Below, piece by piece: positions 26,809 through 35,586 of a DNA stretch of 64,000 bases. The stretch is taken from NCBI GenBank assembly GCA_022826205.1, contig JAJDVJ010000055.1, positions 1 to 64,000 on the forward strand. Reading direction: 5' to 3'. The notes beneath the pieces were generated by a model. That model made no database searches. It had not been told where the DNA came from and saw only the letters and a list, made by a program, of their open reading frames with translations. The stretch comes from Silicimonas sp. Its GTDB lineage: Bacteria; Pseudomonadota; Alphaproteobacteria; Rhodobacterales; Rhodobacteraceae. Position 1 is the first letter of the stretch. Each line of letters starts with the position of its first letter. The translations under genes and the position numbers were made by a program.

Positions 26809-27984
26809 TCAGTGAATTACCGGCAATTCTGCTGGCGCACGGCGGGTTAGAAGCTCTGCGCCGTTCTCGCGGATCACGACATTTTCTTCATGGACCATGG
26901 TCTTGCCGTCACCAAAACCCATACAGGGCTCCAACGTGACAACCATTCCGACCTCGAGAACAGTCGTGTCAAAGTTTGTGAGCGACGGCCATTCGGTCAA
27001 TTGCATGCCAAGCCCATGGCCAAGACGGCCGATGTCCCCGTCGCTTGCTCCCTTTGCGGACAAGACGTCGGCCATGGCCTGAAAGAGATCGGCTGATCTT
27101 GCGCCGGGAATCGCCGCCGCGATTCCCGCCTCGGTAGCAGCATATACTACGTCGTAGGCCCGTCTTATCTCGTCCGGGGCATATCCAAGGGCAAAATTCC
27201 GGTCGAAATCGCAGAAATACCCGTCGAATACCGCCCCGGTGTCGAGCATCATGACCTCGCCAGAACTCAGAACGCGGTTGGTGGGCTGTTCGATTATGCT
27301 TGCAATTCCGCCCGGGCCGGAACCGCCGACAAGATAGGGAACGTCATCGGCGCCGCGCTGCAACAAATCGATCCGCATTTTGGCGAAGGCCTGACGTTCG
27401 GTATCGCCGATCTGCACAAAGCTCGGGAGCGCCTCAAATGAGTCGGACGCAATTGCGCATACATGGGCGATCTTTTCGATTTCTGCCTCTGACTTCACCA
27501 TCCTTTGCGCACGCACAATGCTGGTGGCGTCGACAAATCGGTCAACCCCGACCAGTGCTCGCAACCGGTCAAGATCGGCAACGGGCATGCGGACATGAGT
27601 TTCATGACCCATGGGAATCCCGATCTTCCCGTCAGCACCGGCGACTTCATTCAATGTGTCGGCCAATAGCGTTACGCCGTCATCATCCGGCTGCGGGGCT
27701 GGCCAGGTACGGACTTCCTCGATCCAGGTGGCGGCCATGCAAGCAGCCCCAATTCCGGGAATGATCGCGATCGGTTTGCCTTGGCACGGTATGAGCAGAA
27801 ACCAAGGGCGCGTCGGGCTTTGCCAGAACGGTGTGTGGAAACCCGAATAGTAGCGAACCTCGGCTTCGGTCGACAGAAGCATGGCACTCAACGCAAACCG
27901 ATCCATCATTCCTTGAGCGATCACCGTGCGAGTCTCGAACTCGGCGGTGTCGAATCCCCGGACCGGCGGAGGTCTACGATTCAT
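26809..27984 (-). CDS. M24 family metallohydrolase (Xaa-Pro dipeptidase / ectoine-hydrolase-like)
   Basis: The 391-residue protein has a creatinase-type N-terminal domain (about 1-150) and a pita-bread catalytic domain. All five metal ligands appear present: Asp in MLDTGAVFDGYF, Asp in CDFDRNF, His in LGHGLGM, Glu in VTLEPCMGF and Glu in VHEENVVI. M24 hydrolases cut Xaa-Pro bonds or open cyclic amides; EutD/DoeA (ectoine hydrolase) is in this family. ATG 27984 follows AGGAGG by 12 bases; a TTG two codons earlier has better spacing and could be the true start. It lies 444 bases downstream of the metal-less paralogue. Confidence 0.85.
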   Translation of the reverse strand: MNRRPPPVRGFDTAEFETRTVIAQGMMDRFALSAMLLSTEAEVRYYSGFHTPFWQSPTRPWFLLIPCQGKPIAIIPGIGAACMAATWIEEVRTWPAPQPDDDGVTLLADTLNEVAGADGKIGIPMGHETHVRMPVADLDRLRALVGVDRFVDATSIVRAQRMVKSEAEIEKIAHVCAIASDSFEALPSFVQIGDTERQAFAKMRIDLLQRGADDVPYLVGGSGPGGIASIIEQPTNRVLSSGEVMMLDTGAVFDGYFCDFDRNFALGYAPDEIRRAYDVVYAATEAGIAAAIPGARSADLFQAMADVLSAKGASDGDIGRLGHGLGMQLTEWPSLTNFDTTVLEVGMVVTLEPCMGFGDGKTMVHEENVVIRENGAELLTRRAPAELPVIH

Positions 27985-28428
27985 GTCCAATTCAGTCCTC
28001 CTTCGAATTGAGCACCCGTCACTCGATAATTTTGGTGCCGGCGTGATCGCGGCCATGCGTCGAACGAGGTCCGTCCAGGGCGGCATCGCTTCTGCTGCAT
28101 CGGCGGCTCCATGTTGCCAGTCTGCGATGTCCCCGGCGGTTCAGCCACCGGGATTTCTATCCGTTCCCTAGGTGCAACCGGACCGCAGTACAGGTGACCA
28201 AGGCTGTCGGTGACGTTATTTCTGGCGGTCTCGTCCTTGAAAGTACTGTATCCGCGAAGATCGATGCGGCATCGAGATCTTCCGGATGGCACTGCATGCC
28301 ACGGCGGCAATCGTCTGTTCCGAGTTGCGCAATCCGTGCGTCGCATCCGGTGAGGCTTCGCGGTTCGTCCGGATTGCCGACGCATTCGAGTCGATATGGC
28401 AGTGTGCCCGCCCAAGGATTGACCACAG
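27985..28428. other. Gap between the two M24 genes
   Basis: Most of these 444 bases have no identifiable content. On the minus strand an 89-codon frame (28157-28426) begins directly after the upstream gene with VNPWAGTLPYRLECVGNPDE and looks protein-like but is unrecognised. It could be a small gene or a remnant. Confidence 0.3.
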
Positions 28429-29580
28429 CTACAAAATTACGTCCTCCAAAGCCTTGGGATGATAGGTAATCGGCTCCCAGCCATTTTCGGAAACGATGAA
28501 ACTGTCACCAACCTGGGCGCGAAATGTATCAACCGAGACCGAACCATCCACGGCCAGAACCATGCCGGGTTGCAGGATCGTGGAATCCCCGGTCACCAGT
28601 TGCGGCCTCTCGAGAAAGCTGAACCCTGTCGCCCGCCCACACCGAAACGGGTATTCGTACCCAGCGCCTGCGATGACCTCGGCATAGGCGGCATGAACAC
28701 TTTCCGCCGTCACGCCTGGACGCAGCGCGTCGAGGGCCGCCTTCTGGCTTGCAACCGCCACTTCATAGACCGCTGCCTGTGACTTGTCGGCGATCTCACC
28801 GATCCAGAATGTCCGGTCGAACCCCAGCTTGAAGCGGTGGAAGTTGGTCATGCCACAAAAGCAGAGGAAAACGGGTTCGCCACGGCGCATGATTCGCGTG
28901 GAGGCCCTGCGATGGGTATTGATGATCGTTTCGCCCGAGGCCATGATCTGAAGGAAATGGGTGTTCGGTGACATGTAGGCATCATCGTAGTGCGCCGACA
29001 GCAGTTCTGCCGCCTTGTGAGTTCCGGCCTGTGACGTGGCGATCGCCACTTCGTATTCCGGCACGCCATCGGCGATTGCGGCGCGTCCAGCCTCCATCAT
29101 GGCTTTTCCGACCTGGCCGGCATGCCGGGCAAGTTGCAGTTCCTCGTCCGACTTGATCATCCTCAAATCGGCCAGAATGTCTGCCGCGTTCGCCTGTCTT
29201 CCGGATTCCACCAATTCGTCCACGAATGTGCGTACAACCGGAGGCATATGATCGGGTTCGATGGCGACGCGGACCGCACTCTTGACGATGCCTGGCAGTT
29301 CTTCGCGCCACTCATTTCCTCTTCCGTCGTTCCAGGGTGCGATTCGCTCAACCTGCGCTGAGGCCCGAGCGGAATTTAGATCGATTGTCGGCGTAATGAG
29401 CAGGCTGTCTCCATCGCGCGACACGGCCAGGATCGTCGGGCGACCGAACTCCATGTGCAGGTAATCGTAATAGCCGGTCAGGTAATACACATTGTCGTCA
29501 TCCGTGATCAGCGCCACGTCGATTCCGGCCTCAGCAAGACGCTCGCGAAAGATCTCCATACGGGAAGAAAATTCTGTCAT
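28429..29580 (-). CDS. Creatinase-like M24 family protein without metal ligands
   Basis: The 383-residue protein has the two-domain creatinase/prolidase architecture (VYYLTGYYDYLHMEFGRP near residue 31; MIKSDEELQLARHAGQVG near 141). The metal-binding positions are lost: the first Asp region reads FLCFCGMTNFHRFKLGFDRTF, the GHG motif is GRATGFSF, and the glutamates are replaced by AVDGSVSV and QVGDSFIV. Creatine amidinohydrolase is also metal-free and uses a catalytic His (His232 in Pseudomonas); here His223 in IINTHRR is in the equivalent place. It therefore probably hydrolyses a C-N bond without metal. Its start overlaps the M20 gene stop by four bases. Confidence 0.8.
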   Translation of the reverse strand: MTEFSSRMEIFRERLAEAGIDVALITDDDNVYYLTGYYDYLHMEFGRPTILAVSRDGDSLLITPTIDLNSARASAQVERIAPWNDGRGNEWREELPGIVKSAVRVAIEPDHMPPVVRTFVDELVESGRQANAADILADLRMIKSDEELQLARHAGQVGKAMMEAGRAAIADGVPEYEVAIATSQAGTHKAAELLSAHYDDAYMSPNTHFLQIMASGETIINTHRRASTRIMRRGEPVFLCFCGMTNFHRFKLGFDRTFWIGEIADKSQAAVYEVAVASQKAALDALRPGVTAESVHAAYAEVIAGAGYEYPFRCGRATGFSFLERPQLVTGDSTILQPGMVLAVDGSVSVDTFRAQVGDSFIVSENGWEPITYHPKALEDVIL

Positions 29581-30731
29581 TTGCCATCCTCCTGCTGAAT
29601 GGGAAGACGGTCACGGACAAGCTCCGTCCAGAACGCCACTCCCATTGGCAATACATCGTCGTTGAAATCGTAATCGTTCGAGTGAAGCGGCTGTCCGTGT
29701 GTTCCGATCTCTCCGTTGCCGAGGAGCAGGAAGCAGCCTGGCACCGCAGCGGCAAAATGGGCGAAATCCTCGGAAAAGCTCATCGGTTGCCGGTCCGACA
29801 TGATGTCAAGTCCGGCGCTTCGAGCTGCGCGCATCGCTGCCTCCGTAGGTCCCTTGGCGTTGATCGTCTCGATGAATTCTGTACAGAAGTCCACACGGAC
29901 AGAAACACGGTGCGCCGCTGCTACACCTTCTGCAATCTGGCGCATGGAGATCTCGATGCTGTTTCGATCTTCGGGGCTGCGGGCACGTACATCACCCTTC
30001 AGCGTCACCGTGCCCGGCAACACGTTGCGTTGACCATCGGTCCGAAATTCGGTTACCGACACGACGGCCCCGGCGCCAGGAGGCAGCTTGCGCGATACGA
30101 TTGTCTGCAGAGCCAGCACCAATTCCGACCCAACCGTGATCGAATCGCTGCCGGCTTGCGGCATCGAGGCGTGGCCGCCTTGGCCGCGGATTGTGATTTC
30201 GAACAGGCTTTCCGAGGAGCAAATCAGACCGGGCCGAGTTGACATCTGACCGACCGGTGCGCCGGGCAGATTGTGTATCGCGTAGACTTCCTCGATGGGG
30301 AATCGCTCCAGTAAGCCCTCCTTGAGCATCGCCTGCGCGCCGAGACCATGCTCTTCGTTGGGTTGGAAAATGAACACGACGGTACCGCTGAAGCCGGGGT
30401 TGCCGGCAAGGGTTCGGGCTGCTCCCAATAGCATGGTCATGTGACCATCGTGCCCACAGGCATGCATGACGCCGGGCGTTTCAGACGGATAGTCGTGCCG
30501 GCTTGCCTCATGAATCGGAAGTGCATCCATGTCCGCGCGCAACCCTATCGCCCGGTTGCCTTCACCCGACCGGAGGACTCCCACCACGCCCACGCCCTCA
30601 TATACTTCGAGGCCATGTTCACGCAGAAAACTTGCAACCTTGGCCTTTGTGCGGCTTTCCCGGAACCCAAGTTCGGGGAATCGGTGAAATTCGTGCCTCA
30701 ACGCCGGCAAACTGAAGTCATCGGCACCCAA
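29577..30731 (-). CDS. M20 family amidohydrolase (hippurate hydrolase / N-acyl-amino-acid deacylase-like)
   Basis: The 384-residue enzyme belongs to the M20D/AMA-HI amidohydrolases. Metal-binding motifs are RADMDALPI, HACGHDGHM, QPNEEHG and the late His in GQPLHSNDYDF; the dimerisation domain carries GQGGHASMPQAG. Such enzymes remove N-acyl groups from amino acids or amides. A TTG at 30731 is chosen because GAGGAGG lies five bases upstream; longer in-frame starts read through the end of the preceding gene. It overlaps the creatinase-like gene by four bases and follows the EutA-like gene by 29 bases, so the three form an operon. Confidence 0.87.
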   Translation of the reverse strand: MGADDFSLPALRHEFHRFPELGFRESRTKAKVASFLREHGLEVYEGVGVVGVLRSGEGNRAIGLRADMDALPIHEASRHDYPSETPGVMHACGHDGHMTMLLGAARTLAGNPGFSGTVVFIFQPNEEHGLGAQAMLKEGLLERFPIEEVYAIHNLPGAPVGQMSTRPGLICSSESLFEITIRGQGGHASMPQAGSDSITVGSELVLALQTIVSRKLPPGAGAVVSVTEFRTDGQRNVLPGTVTLKGDVRARSPEDRNSIEISMRQIAEGVAAAHRVSVRVDFCTEFIETINAKGPTEAAMRAARSAGLDIMSDRQPMSFSEDFAHFAAAVPGCFLLLGNGEIGTHGQPLHSNDYDFNDDVLPMGVAFWTELVRDRLPIQQEDGK

Positions 30732-30760
30732 CGGGACCTCCTCGACTAGCCTTTCCTGAC

Positions 30761-31558
30761 CTACCGGACCTGCGGCAGAAGAGCCTCTCCAGGCCTGAAA
30801 AAGATCTGCCCAAACCCTTTCAACTCGTCCGTAATTCCAGCTCGGCGGAGGCAACTCCAGAACTGTGCCTGGTTGGACGTGATGACCGGCTTGCCGATTG
30901 TCTGTTCAATCTCTTCGGCAACTTCGAGCGCACGTATTCCGCCGCAACTCAGAAAAACCGCATCCGCATCCGGCAGGTCGATCGTGATCGCAAAGGTCTT
31001 CCAGAAATCCGGAGTAACCTGCCCCATTTCCGTTCCGGTGCTTAGGTTGAGCCCCTGGACATTCAGGACTTCAAAGCCCTTTCCCAGCAGGTACTCGGCT
31101 TCCGCGGTGTTTATCTCGTCAAGATACGGCGTGCCCACAACAAGCCTTTTGACCTGCAGTTCGTTCAGCGCATCAAGCACGCCCTGAACAAGGCACATGG
31201 GCTGGGCCCAGGGCGCACCCTTCCTGATTTCGGACATGACCCGATCCTCGCCGATCACGATGGACCCGCTCGTGCAGCTGTAGCTGACGACATCCGGTTT
31301 CAGATCGGGCTGTATGCGGGACGCTGCATCCGCCAAATGTTCGATGTGACGCGACAGCGTTTCGTTGGTTGTATGGTCTTCGGTCTTCAGCCGGGTGAAG
31401 TGCACCGCAACGCCCTCGGGAGCCATGTCGAAGAAGTCGGCTTCCGACGCGAGATCCGTAGACATGAGAATGAACCCAAGGCGGGCACGATGATGACGAC
31501 CCTTGTCCAGGATCGGGTCCCAGGACATGGAACTTACTACGTCGCCGGACTTGAACAT
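30761..31558 (-). CDS. EutA / maleate cis-trans isomerase / arylmalonate decarboxylase-like protein
   Basis: The 265-residue protein belongs to the Asp/Glu/hydantoin racemase superfamily, with two active-site cysteines in the usual places: Cys95 in VSYSCTSGS and Cys205 in FLSCGGIRA. Conserved VVGTPYLDEIN and EVLNVQGL segments support the maleate-isomerase/EutA branch. EutA of ectoine clusters has no firmly assigned reaction. It is the first gene of a minus-strand operon with an M20 hydrolase and a creatinase-like protein, followed by an M24 hydrolase and a PLP lyase. The combination resembles ectoine-type catabolism, but no transporter or regulator lies alongside. Confidence 0.82.
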   Translation of the reverse strand: MFKSGDVVSSMSWDPILDKGRHHRARLGFILMSTDLASEADFFDMAPEGVAVHFTRLKTEDHTTNETLSRHIEHLADAASRIQPDLKPDVVSYSCTSGSIVIGEDRVMSEIRKGAPWAQPMCLVQGVLDALNELQVKRLVVGTPYLDEINTAEAEYLLGKGFEVLNVQGLNLSTGTEMGQVTPDFWKTFAITIDLPDADAVFLSCGGIRALEVAEEIEQTIGKPVITSNQAQFWSCLRRAGITDELKGFGQIFFRPGEALLPQVR

Positions 31559-31984
31559 TTGAACGCCTACGTGTTCTGAAAGCTGTCTGGTCGCCTCGTG
31601 GCAGAATTCGGGAGACCGACCGTCCAGGCTCGCAATTGGCGCATGCGATTCCCTTCTGTCCCGTTACACGGCTTCGTGCAATGTGGCGAGGAAATTCTGT
31701 GCTGGTTCCATCTTCACCTTACGAACAACTTAGTCAGCGTTCTCGACTCTTCGATCTCTCGCTGCAGAAAGTACGGACACAATTGGAGGGATCACATGCA
31801 AATTCCGTCCGGCGGATCATGATGGCATTGCCGCCTCAATTCGGGAGTCAGGTCTGAAAATGACATTTACGATCTCGCCCTGCACTGGGTCGAACAGGTC
31901 TTTGCCGACTGCAAGGCCAAGCAACACGATTCCTTCCGAAGCCCTCGATGACATTGCCTTTGCGTAAATCCCCAATTCAGCATT
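31559..31984. other. Region upstream of the EutA-like gene
   Basis: No complete gene is visible. On the minus strand a frame (31817-32059) continues from the conserved MLDPV..ATC segment of the right repeat copy and reads about 80 codons; it is homologous only at its start to the left copy. The promoter of the minus-strand operon should lie near 31560-31650. Confidence 0.35.
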
Positions 31985-32170
31985 GTGCGATGTCCGCATA
32001 CGCCCTCGATCCTTGGCACTTTCTTGACACGTCGCATGCTTCACAGGATCCAGCATCACGACCCTCTAGGCCGGCATGCCGAAATTCCTATTCTGGTCAA
32101 GTGTGACCATATTTAAGAGGATCAACGGTGCCAAACATCAGCCTGAAGGATGCCAAGCGAGGAATTTCGA
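31985..32170 (+). repeat. Toxin-antitoxin-like promoter element, right copy
   Basis: This is the second, better-kept copy of the element at 24735-24900, in direct orientation and about 7.3 kb away. It keeps GGATCCAGCATCACG, GGCATGCCGAA, the palindrome and a GTG start (32128) coding MPNISLKDAK. A PIN-toxin remnant follows it (next entry). The minus-strand frame that reads FGMPA is interrupted by TAG in this copy. Confidence 0.6.
32094..32109. promoter_or_regulatory. Perfect palindromic operator-like site
   Basis: TGGTCA-AGTG-TGACCA is a perfect 6-bp-arm palindrome 34 bases before the GTG at 32128. The left repeat copy keeps it at the same offset with one arm change, which argues for past function, probably autoregulation of the antitoxin. 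Confidence 0.5.
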
Positions 32171-32323
32171 GCGTTTGCAGTTGGACACAGCCCTGGCATT
32201 GCAATTCCGATGGTGGCCGGGATCGCCAGGGCTCACGGTCTTGTTGTCGTAACGTACAACATCAAGCACTTCCGCCCGTTCTGCAATTCTACCGTATCCC
32301 CGACCGAGGCTGCACTAAAATGA
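32128..32323 (+). pseudogene. Degraded antitoxin plus VapC-type PIN toxin remnant
   Basis: A short antitoxin-like start at 32128 (MPNISLKDAK) runs out of frame within about 20 codons. From 32210 to the TGA at 32321-32323 another frame reads GIARAHGLVVVTYNIKHF, the typical C-terminal strand-and-Asn segment of VapC PIN ribonucleases (usual form IAA.A..HGL.LVTRN..DF). The central catalytic part is missing, so the toxin is non-functional. It marks the right end of the catabolic module. Confidence 0.5.
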
Positions 32324-32409
32324 CCCAATGATCTCTGGGGCAAGACAAGGCTTTTCCTGCCGGAACACTCCGACAATTTCCCGGAATTTGCACTTGCATT
32401 CACCAATTC

Positions 32410-33162
32410 TCAATCCTTGTAGTCAGGTTCCTCCCTGTCCAGCACCAGTTTCATCTCCTCGAAATGCGCAATTTCCGCGTCCTTGTATGCCTCCCACTCG
32501 CAGGCAGTCGCCTCGGCAAGAGCGTCCGGCATCACGGCAAGCTCCTGCCCGGTCTGGTAGGCCATGACCATTGTCCGAGCAGCGCGTTCAAGATGGTAGA
32601 GCGCGTCCCAGGCCTCGGCCACGCTGTTGCCGAACGTGGTGACACCATGGTTCTGCATCATCACGGCTCGATGGTTGCCCACGGTTCGGGAAATCCGCTC
32701 TCCCTCCTCCTCTTCGGATGCGATACCGCCGAAAGCCAGATCATATGCCAAGCGCCCAAACCAACGGGCCGTCACCTGGTCGACCGGCCTGATCGTCGGG
32801 TCCCTCAGGCTCGCGAGAGCTGTTGAAAAAGGCGGATGGATGTGCAGCGCAACTCGCGCCTGCGGAAGGTTTCGATGCAGAGCGGAATGAATCGACCACG
32901 CGCTTTGATCCGGTGCGTCGGGCCGTTCCATGGTCGAAGGATCGTCAGCGTTGCAAAGGATCAGGTCTGAAGCCTGAACACGGCTCCAATGTACCCATCT
33001 TGGATTGACGAGGAACTCCTTGCCGTCAGCGCTGACTGCGGCGGAAAAGTGGTTTGCCACGCCCTCGTGCCATCCATTGCGGCAGGAAAGCCGCAAGGCC
33101 GCTGCGAGATCAACGCGGATTGTCGCCTCGTCGCTGATGAGCCTAGTTTCATGGCGGGTCAT
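32410..33162 (-). CDS. Class II aldolase/adducin family protein
   Basis: The 250-residue protein has the class II aldolase fold used by L-fuculose-phosphate aldolase, ribulose-phosphate 4-epimerase and related zinc enzymes. Metal-binding histidines are in VALHIHPPFS and the later MMQNHGVTTFG; GVANHFSAAV near residue 34 is the usual phosphate or substrate region. Many members of this short branch are decarboxylases or aldolases of unknown substrate. ATG 33162 suits the domain start. It is separated from both neighbours by gaps and has no obvious partner genes. Confidence 0.85.
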   Translation of the reverse strand: MTRHETRLISDEATIRVDLAAALRLSCRNGWHEGVANHFSAAVSADGKEFLVNPRWVHWSRVQASDLILCNADDPSTMERPDAPDQSAWSIHSALHRNLPQARVALHIHPPFSTALASLRDPTIRPVDQVTARWFGRLAYDLAFGGIASEEEEGERISRTVGNHRAVMMQNHGVTTFGNSVAEAWDALYHLERAARTMVMAYQTGQELAVMPDALAEATACEWEAYKDAEIAHFEEMKLVLDREEPDYKD

Positions 33163-33673
33163 TTTCTTACTCCATCTGCCTGCGGTGGAACAAAGGGCAC
33201 TCCCTGAGAACTGCCACCCTCTCGGGAGGCAAGAATGTCACGTGCTCGGTGGCACGCCGCGCATGAATCAACTGGTCTCCGTTCTGTGCGCGACGGACCT
33301 TTGCTAACAGCATCTAGCAGAACCGTCACTCCAAATTTGCGCAACCATTAACTTGTGCCCGACAAGCAACAACCGGGTTGATCCGTGCGGGACGCAATCC
33401 TACGTGGGCTCTCTTTCCCGAGCCCCGCCATCATCGGCGCACACTCTCCCAGCAAGCGGCCTGGACCTGGCTCGGAAACAATGACTGTCATGCAGCGCCT
33501 GTAGCGCCCTCGACCTTGATCCCGTCCACGTGATTCGAGTCAAAGTCGAGATCAATAGGGTTCCGGCAAGGCTTCCTGACTGCCGCGCCGACGCCTGTCG
33601 AAGGCGCTTTTCCTTTGCGCCCGCACCATATAGACATCGCGTAATGGGACGCGAGCAAAGCCGAGGGGCAAGA
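33163..33673. other. Gap upstream of accB
   Basis: The 511 bases hold no supportable gene. Bacterial accB is often preceded by aroQ (3-dehydroquinate dehydratase), but no aroQ motif was found. An in-frame extension of accB from 33530 looks non-coding. The accBC promoter probably lies in the right half. Confidence 0.4.
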
Positions 33674-34180
33674 ATGGCAAAGCGATCGCATGACGAGGAT
33701 GTCGATTTCATCAAGGCATTGGCTGAACTTCTTAACAAGAATGACCTTTCCGAGTTGCATGTGAAGCGCGAGCATCCTGAAGACGGAACCCTAAGTGTTC
33801 GAGTTAGCAAGGTTGGCCCGATCGCTGCGCCCGTCGCGATTCAGGCTCCTGCAGCACCAGCACATGCGCCCATCCCTGCCCAAGCGCCTGAACCGGACAG
33901 CGCTACTGCACCATCGGCTGGCAACGACGGTGATCCGGCTGCACTGCCCGGAGCGGTCGTTTCGCCCATGGTCGGAACAGCCTACCTGCATCCGGAACCC
34001 GGTGCCGAGCCATTCGTCAAGCCGGGTGACAAGGTGACGGAAGGGCAGACCCTGCTGATCGTTGAAGCCATGAAGACCATGAACAATATCCCGGCACCCA
34101 TTTCTGGCACGATAAAGCGCATTCTGATCGAAGATGGTGCGCCGGTCGAGTTCGGTGCGCCGTTGATGGTGATCGAGTAG
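33674..34180 (+). CDS. accB: Biotin carboxyl carrier protein of acetyl-CoA carboxylase
   Basis: AccB carries the biotin that shuttles carboxyl groups in the first step of fatty-acid synthesis. The 168-residue protein has an N-terminal domain (about 5-47), a flexible Ala/Pro-rich linker (about 50-90) and the biotinyl domain with [15 protein letters not shown] and the biotinylated Lys134 in [11 protein letters not shown] 33674 follows GAGGGG at a good distance. accC begins ten bases downstream, so the two are cotranscribed. Confidence 0.95.
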   Translation: MAKRSHDEDVDFIKALAELLNKNDLSELHVKREHPEDGTLSVRVSKVGPIAAPVAIQAPAAPAHAPIPAQAPEPDSATAPSAGNDGDPAALPGAVVSPMVGTAYLHPEPGAEPFVKPGDKVTEGQTLLIVEAMKTMNNIPAPISGTIKRILIEDGAPVEFGAPLMVIE

Positions 34181-34190
34181 GGTCGCGCCC

Positions 34191-35537
34191 GTGTTCGAGA
34201 AGATCCTGATCGCAAACCGAGGCGAGATCGCGCTTCGCGTGGTCCGTGCCTGTCGCGAGATGGGCATACAGTCGGTTGCGGTGCATTCCACGTCCGACGT
34301 GGATGCCATGCACGTGCGCATGGCTGACGAAAGCATCTGCATCGGTCCACCGCCCGGGGCGCAAAGCTACCTGTCAATTCCGGCAATTGTCTCCGCCTGC
34401 GAGATCACGGGCGCGCAGGCAGTTCATCCAGGCTACGGCTTCCTTTCGGAAAACGCGAAATTCGCCCAGATACTTGAGGACCACGAACTCAAGTTCATCG
34501 GTCCCTCTGCGGAGCACATTCGCCTCATGGGGGACAAGATTACCGCGAAGGACACGATGAAAGGACTGGGCGTGCCCTGCGTGCCAGGCTCCGACGGCGG
34601 CGTGGAGGCCCTCGATGAAGCAACTGCGCTCGGCAGAAAAATCGGCTACCCGGTCATCGTGAAGGCAACGGCCGGCGGCGGCGGCAGGGGCATGAAGCTG
34701 GCAAAGTCCGCTGGCGAAATGGAGACGGCATTCCATACTGCGCGCTCGGAAGCCAAGGCAGCGTTCGGCAACGACGAAGTGTACATCGAGAAGTATCTGA
34801 GCAGGCCTCGTCACGTCGAGATCCAGATATTTGGCGACGGAAAGGGCAAGGCAGTGCATCTCGGCGAACGTGATTGCTCGCTGCAGCGCCGGCACCAGAA
34901 GGTCCTCGAGGAAGCGCCAGGTCCCACAATTGACGAAGAGACCCGTGCCCGAATCGGCAAGACATGTGCCGATGCCGTTGCGCGCATGAAGTATGCGGGG
35001 GCCGGAACCGTCGAATTCCTGTACGAGGACGGGGCGTTCTACTTCATCGAAATGAATACGCGGCTGCAAGTCGAGCATCCTGTGACAGAAGCGATCTACG
35101 GCGTCGACCTGGTTCGCGAGCAGATCCGGGTCGCTGCAAACGAACCGATTTCCTTTTCCCAGAAGAACCTGAAAATCGACGGCCACTCCATCGAGATCCG
35201 GATCAATGCCGAGAAACTTCCAACGTTCTCTCCTTCTCCGGGGAGAATCACCCAGTATCACGCTCCTGGCGGCCTCGGAGTCCGCATGGATTCGGCAATC
35301 TATGACGGATATTCCATCCCGCCCCACTACGACTCACTGATCGGCAAGCTGATAGTCCACGGACGCGACCGGCCAGAGGCGCTGGCGCGTCTGGGTCGCG
35401 CCCTTTCCGAGTTGATTGTCGACGGGATAGACACAAACGTACCGCTCTTCGACGCTCTCCTGAGGGAGCCCGCGATCCAGTCGGGCAACTACAACATTCA
35501 CTGGCTGGAAAAGTGGCTCGCCAAAAATTTCGAGTGA
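34191..35537 (+). CDS. accC: Biotin carboxylase of acetyl-CoA carboxylase
   Basis: The 448-residue ATP-grasp enzyme carboxylates biotin on AccB. It begins FEKILIANRGEIALRV, has HPGYGFLSENAKFA, the glycine-rich ATP loop KATAGGGGRGMKLA, the DCSLQRRHQKVLEEAP segment, the metal-binding EFLYEDGAFYFIEMNTRLQVE and the C-terminal biotin-carboxylase domain. The start is GTG at 34191. Length is normal. It is followed after 49 bases by aat, a frequent order in Rhodobacterales. Confidence 0.96.
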   Translation: MFEKILIANRGEIALRVVRACREMGIQSVAVHSTSDVDAMHVRMADESICIGPPPGAQSYLSIPAIVSACEITGAQAVHPGYGFLSENAKFAQILEDHELKFIGPSAEHIRLMGDKITAKDTMKGLGVPCVPGSDGGVEALDEATALGRKIGYPVIVKATAGGGGRGMKLAKSAGEMETAFHTARSEAKAAFGNDEVYIEKYLSRPRHVEIQIFGDGKGKAVHLGERDCSLQRRHQKVLEEAPGPTIDEETRARIGKTCADAVARMKYAGAGTVEFLYEDGAFYFIEMNTRLQVEHPVTEAIYGVDLVREQIRVAANEPISFSQKNLKIDGHSIEIRINAEKLPTFSPSPGRITQYHAPGGLGVRMDSAIYDGYSIPPHYDSLIGKLIVHGRDRPEALARLGRALSELIVDGIDTNVPLFDALLREPAIQSGNYNIHWLEKWLAKNFE

Positions 35538-35586
35538 GACATCTGCGCTTGATCGAGATCGCGGCGCCTCAACCTGGAAGGATCTC

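Noticed and set aside
34374-35327. A 317-codon minus-strand open frame
   Set aside because: It is a shadow of accC, whose ATP-grasp motifs are complete.
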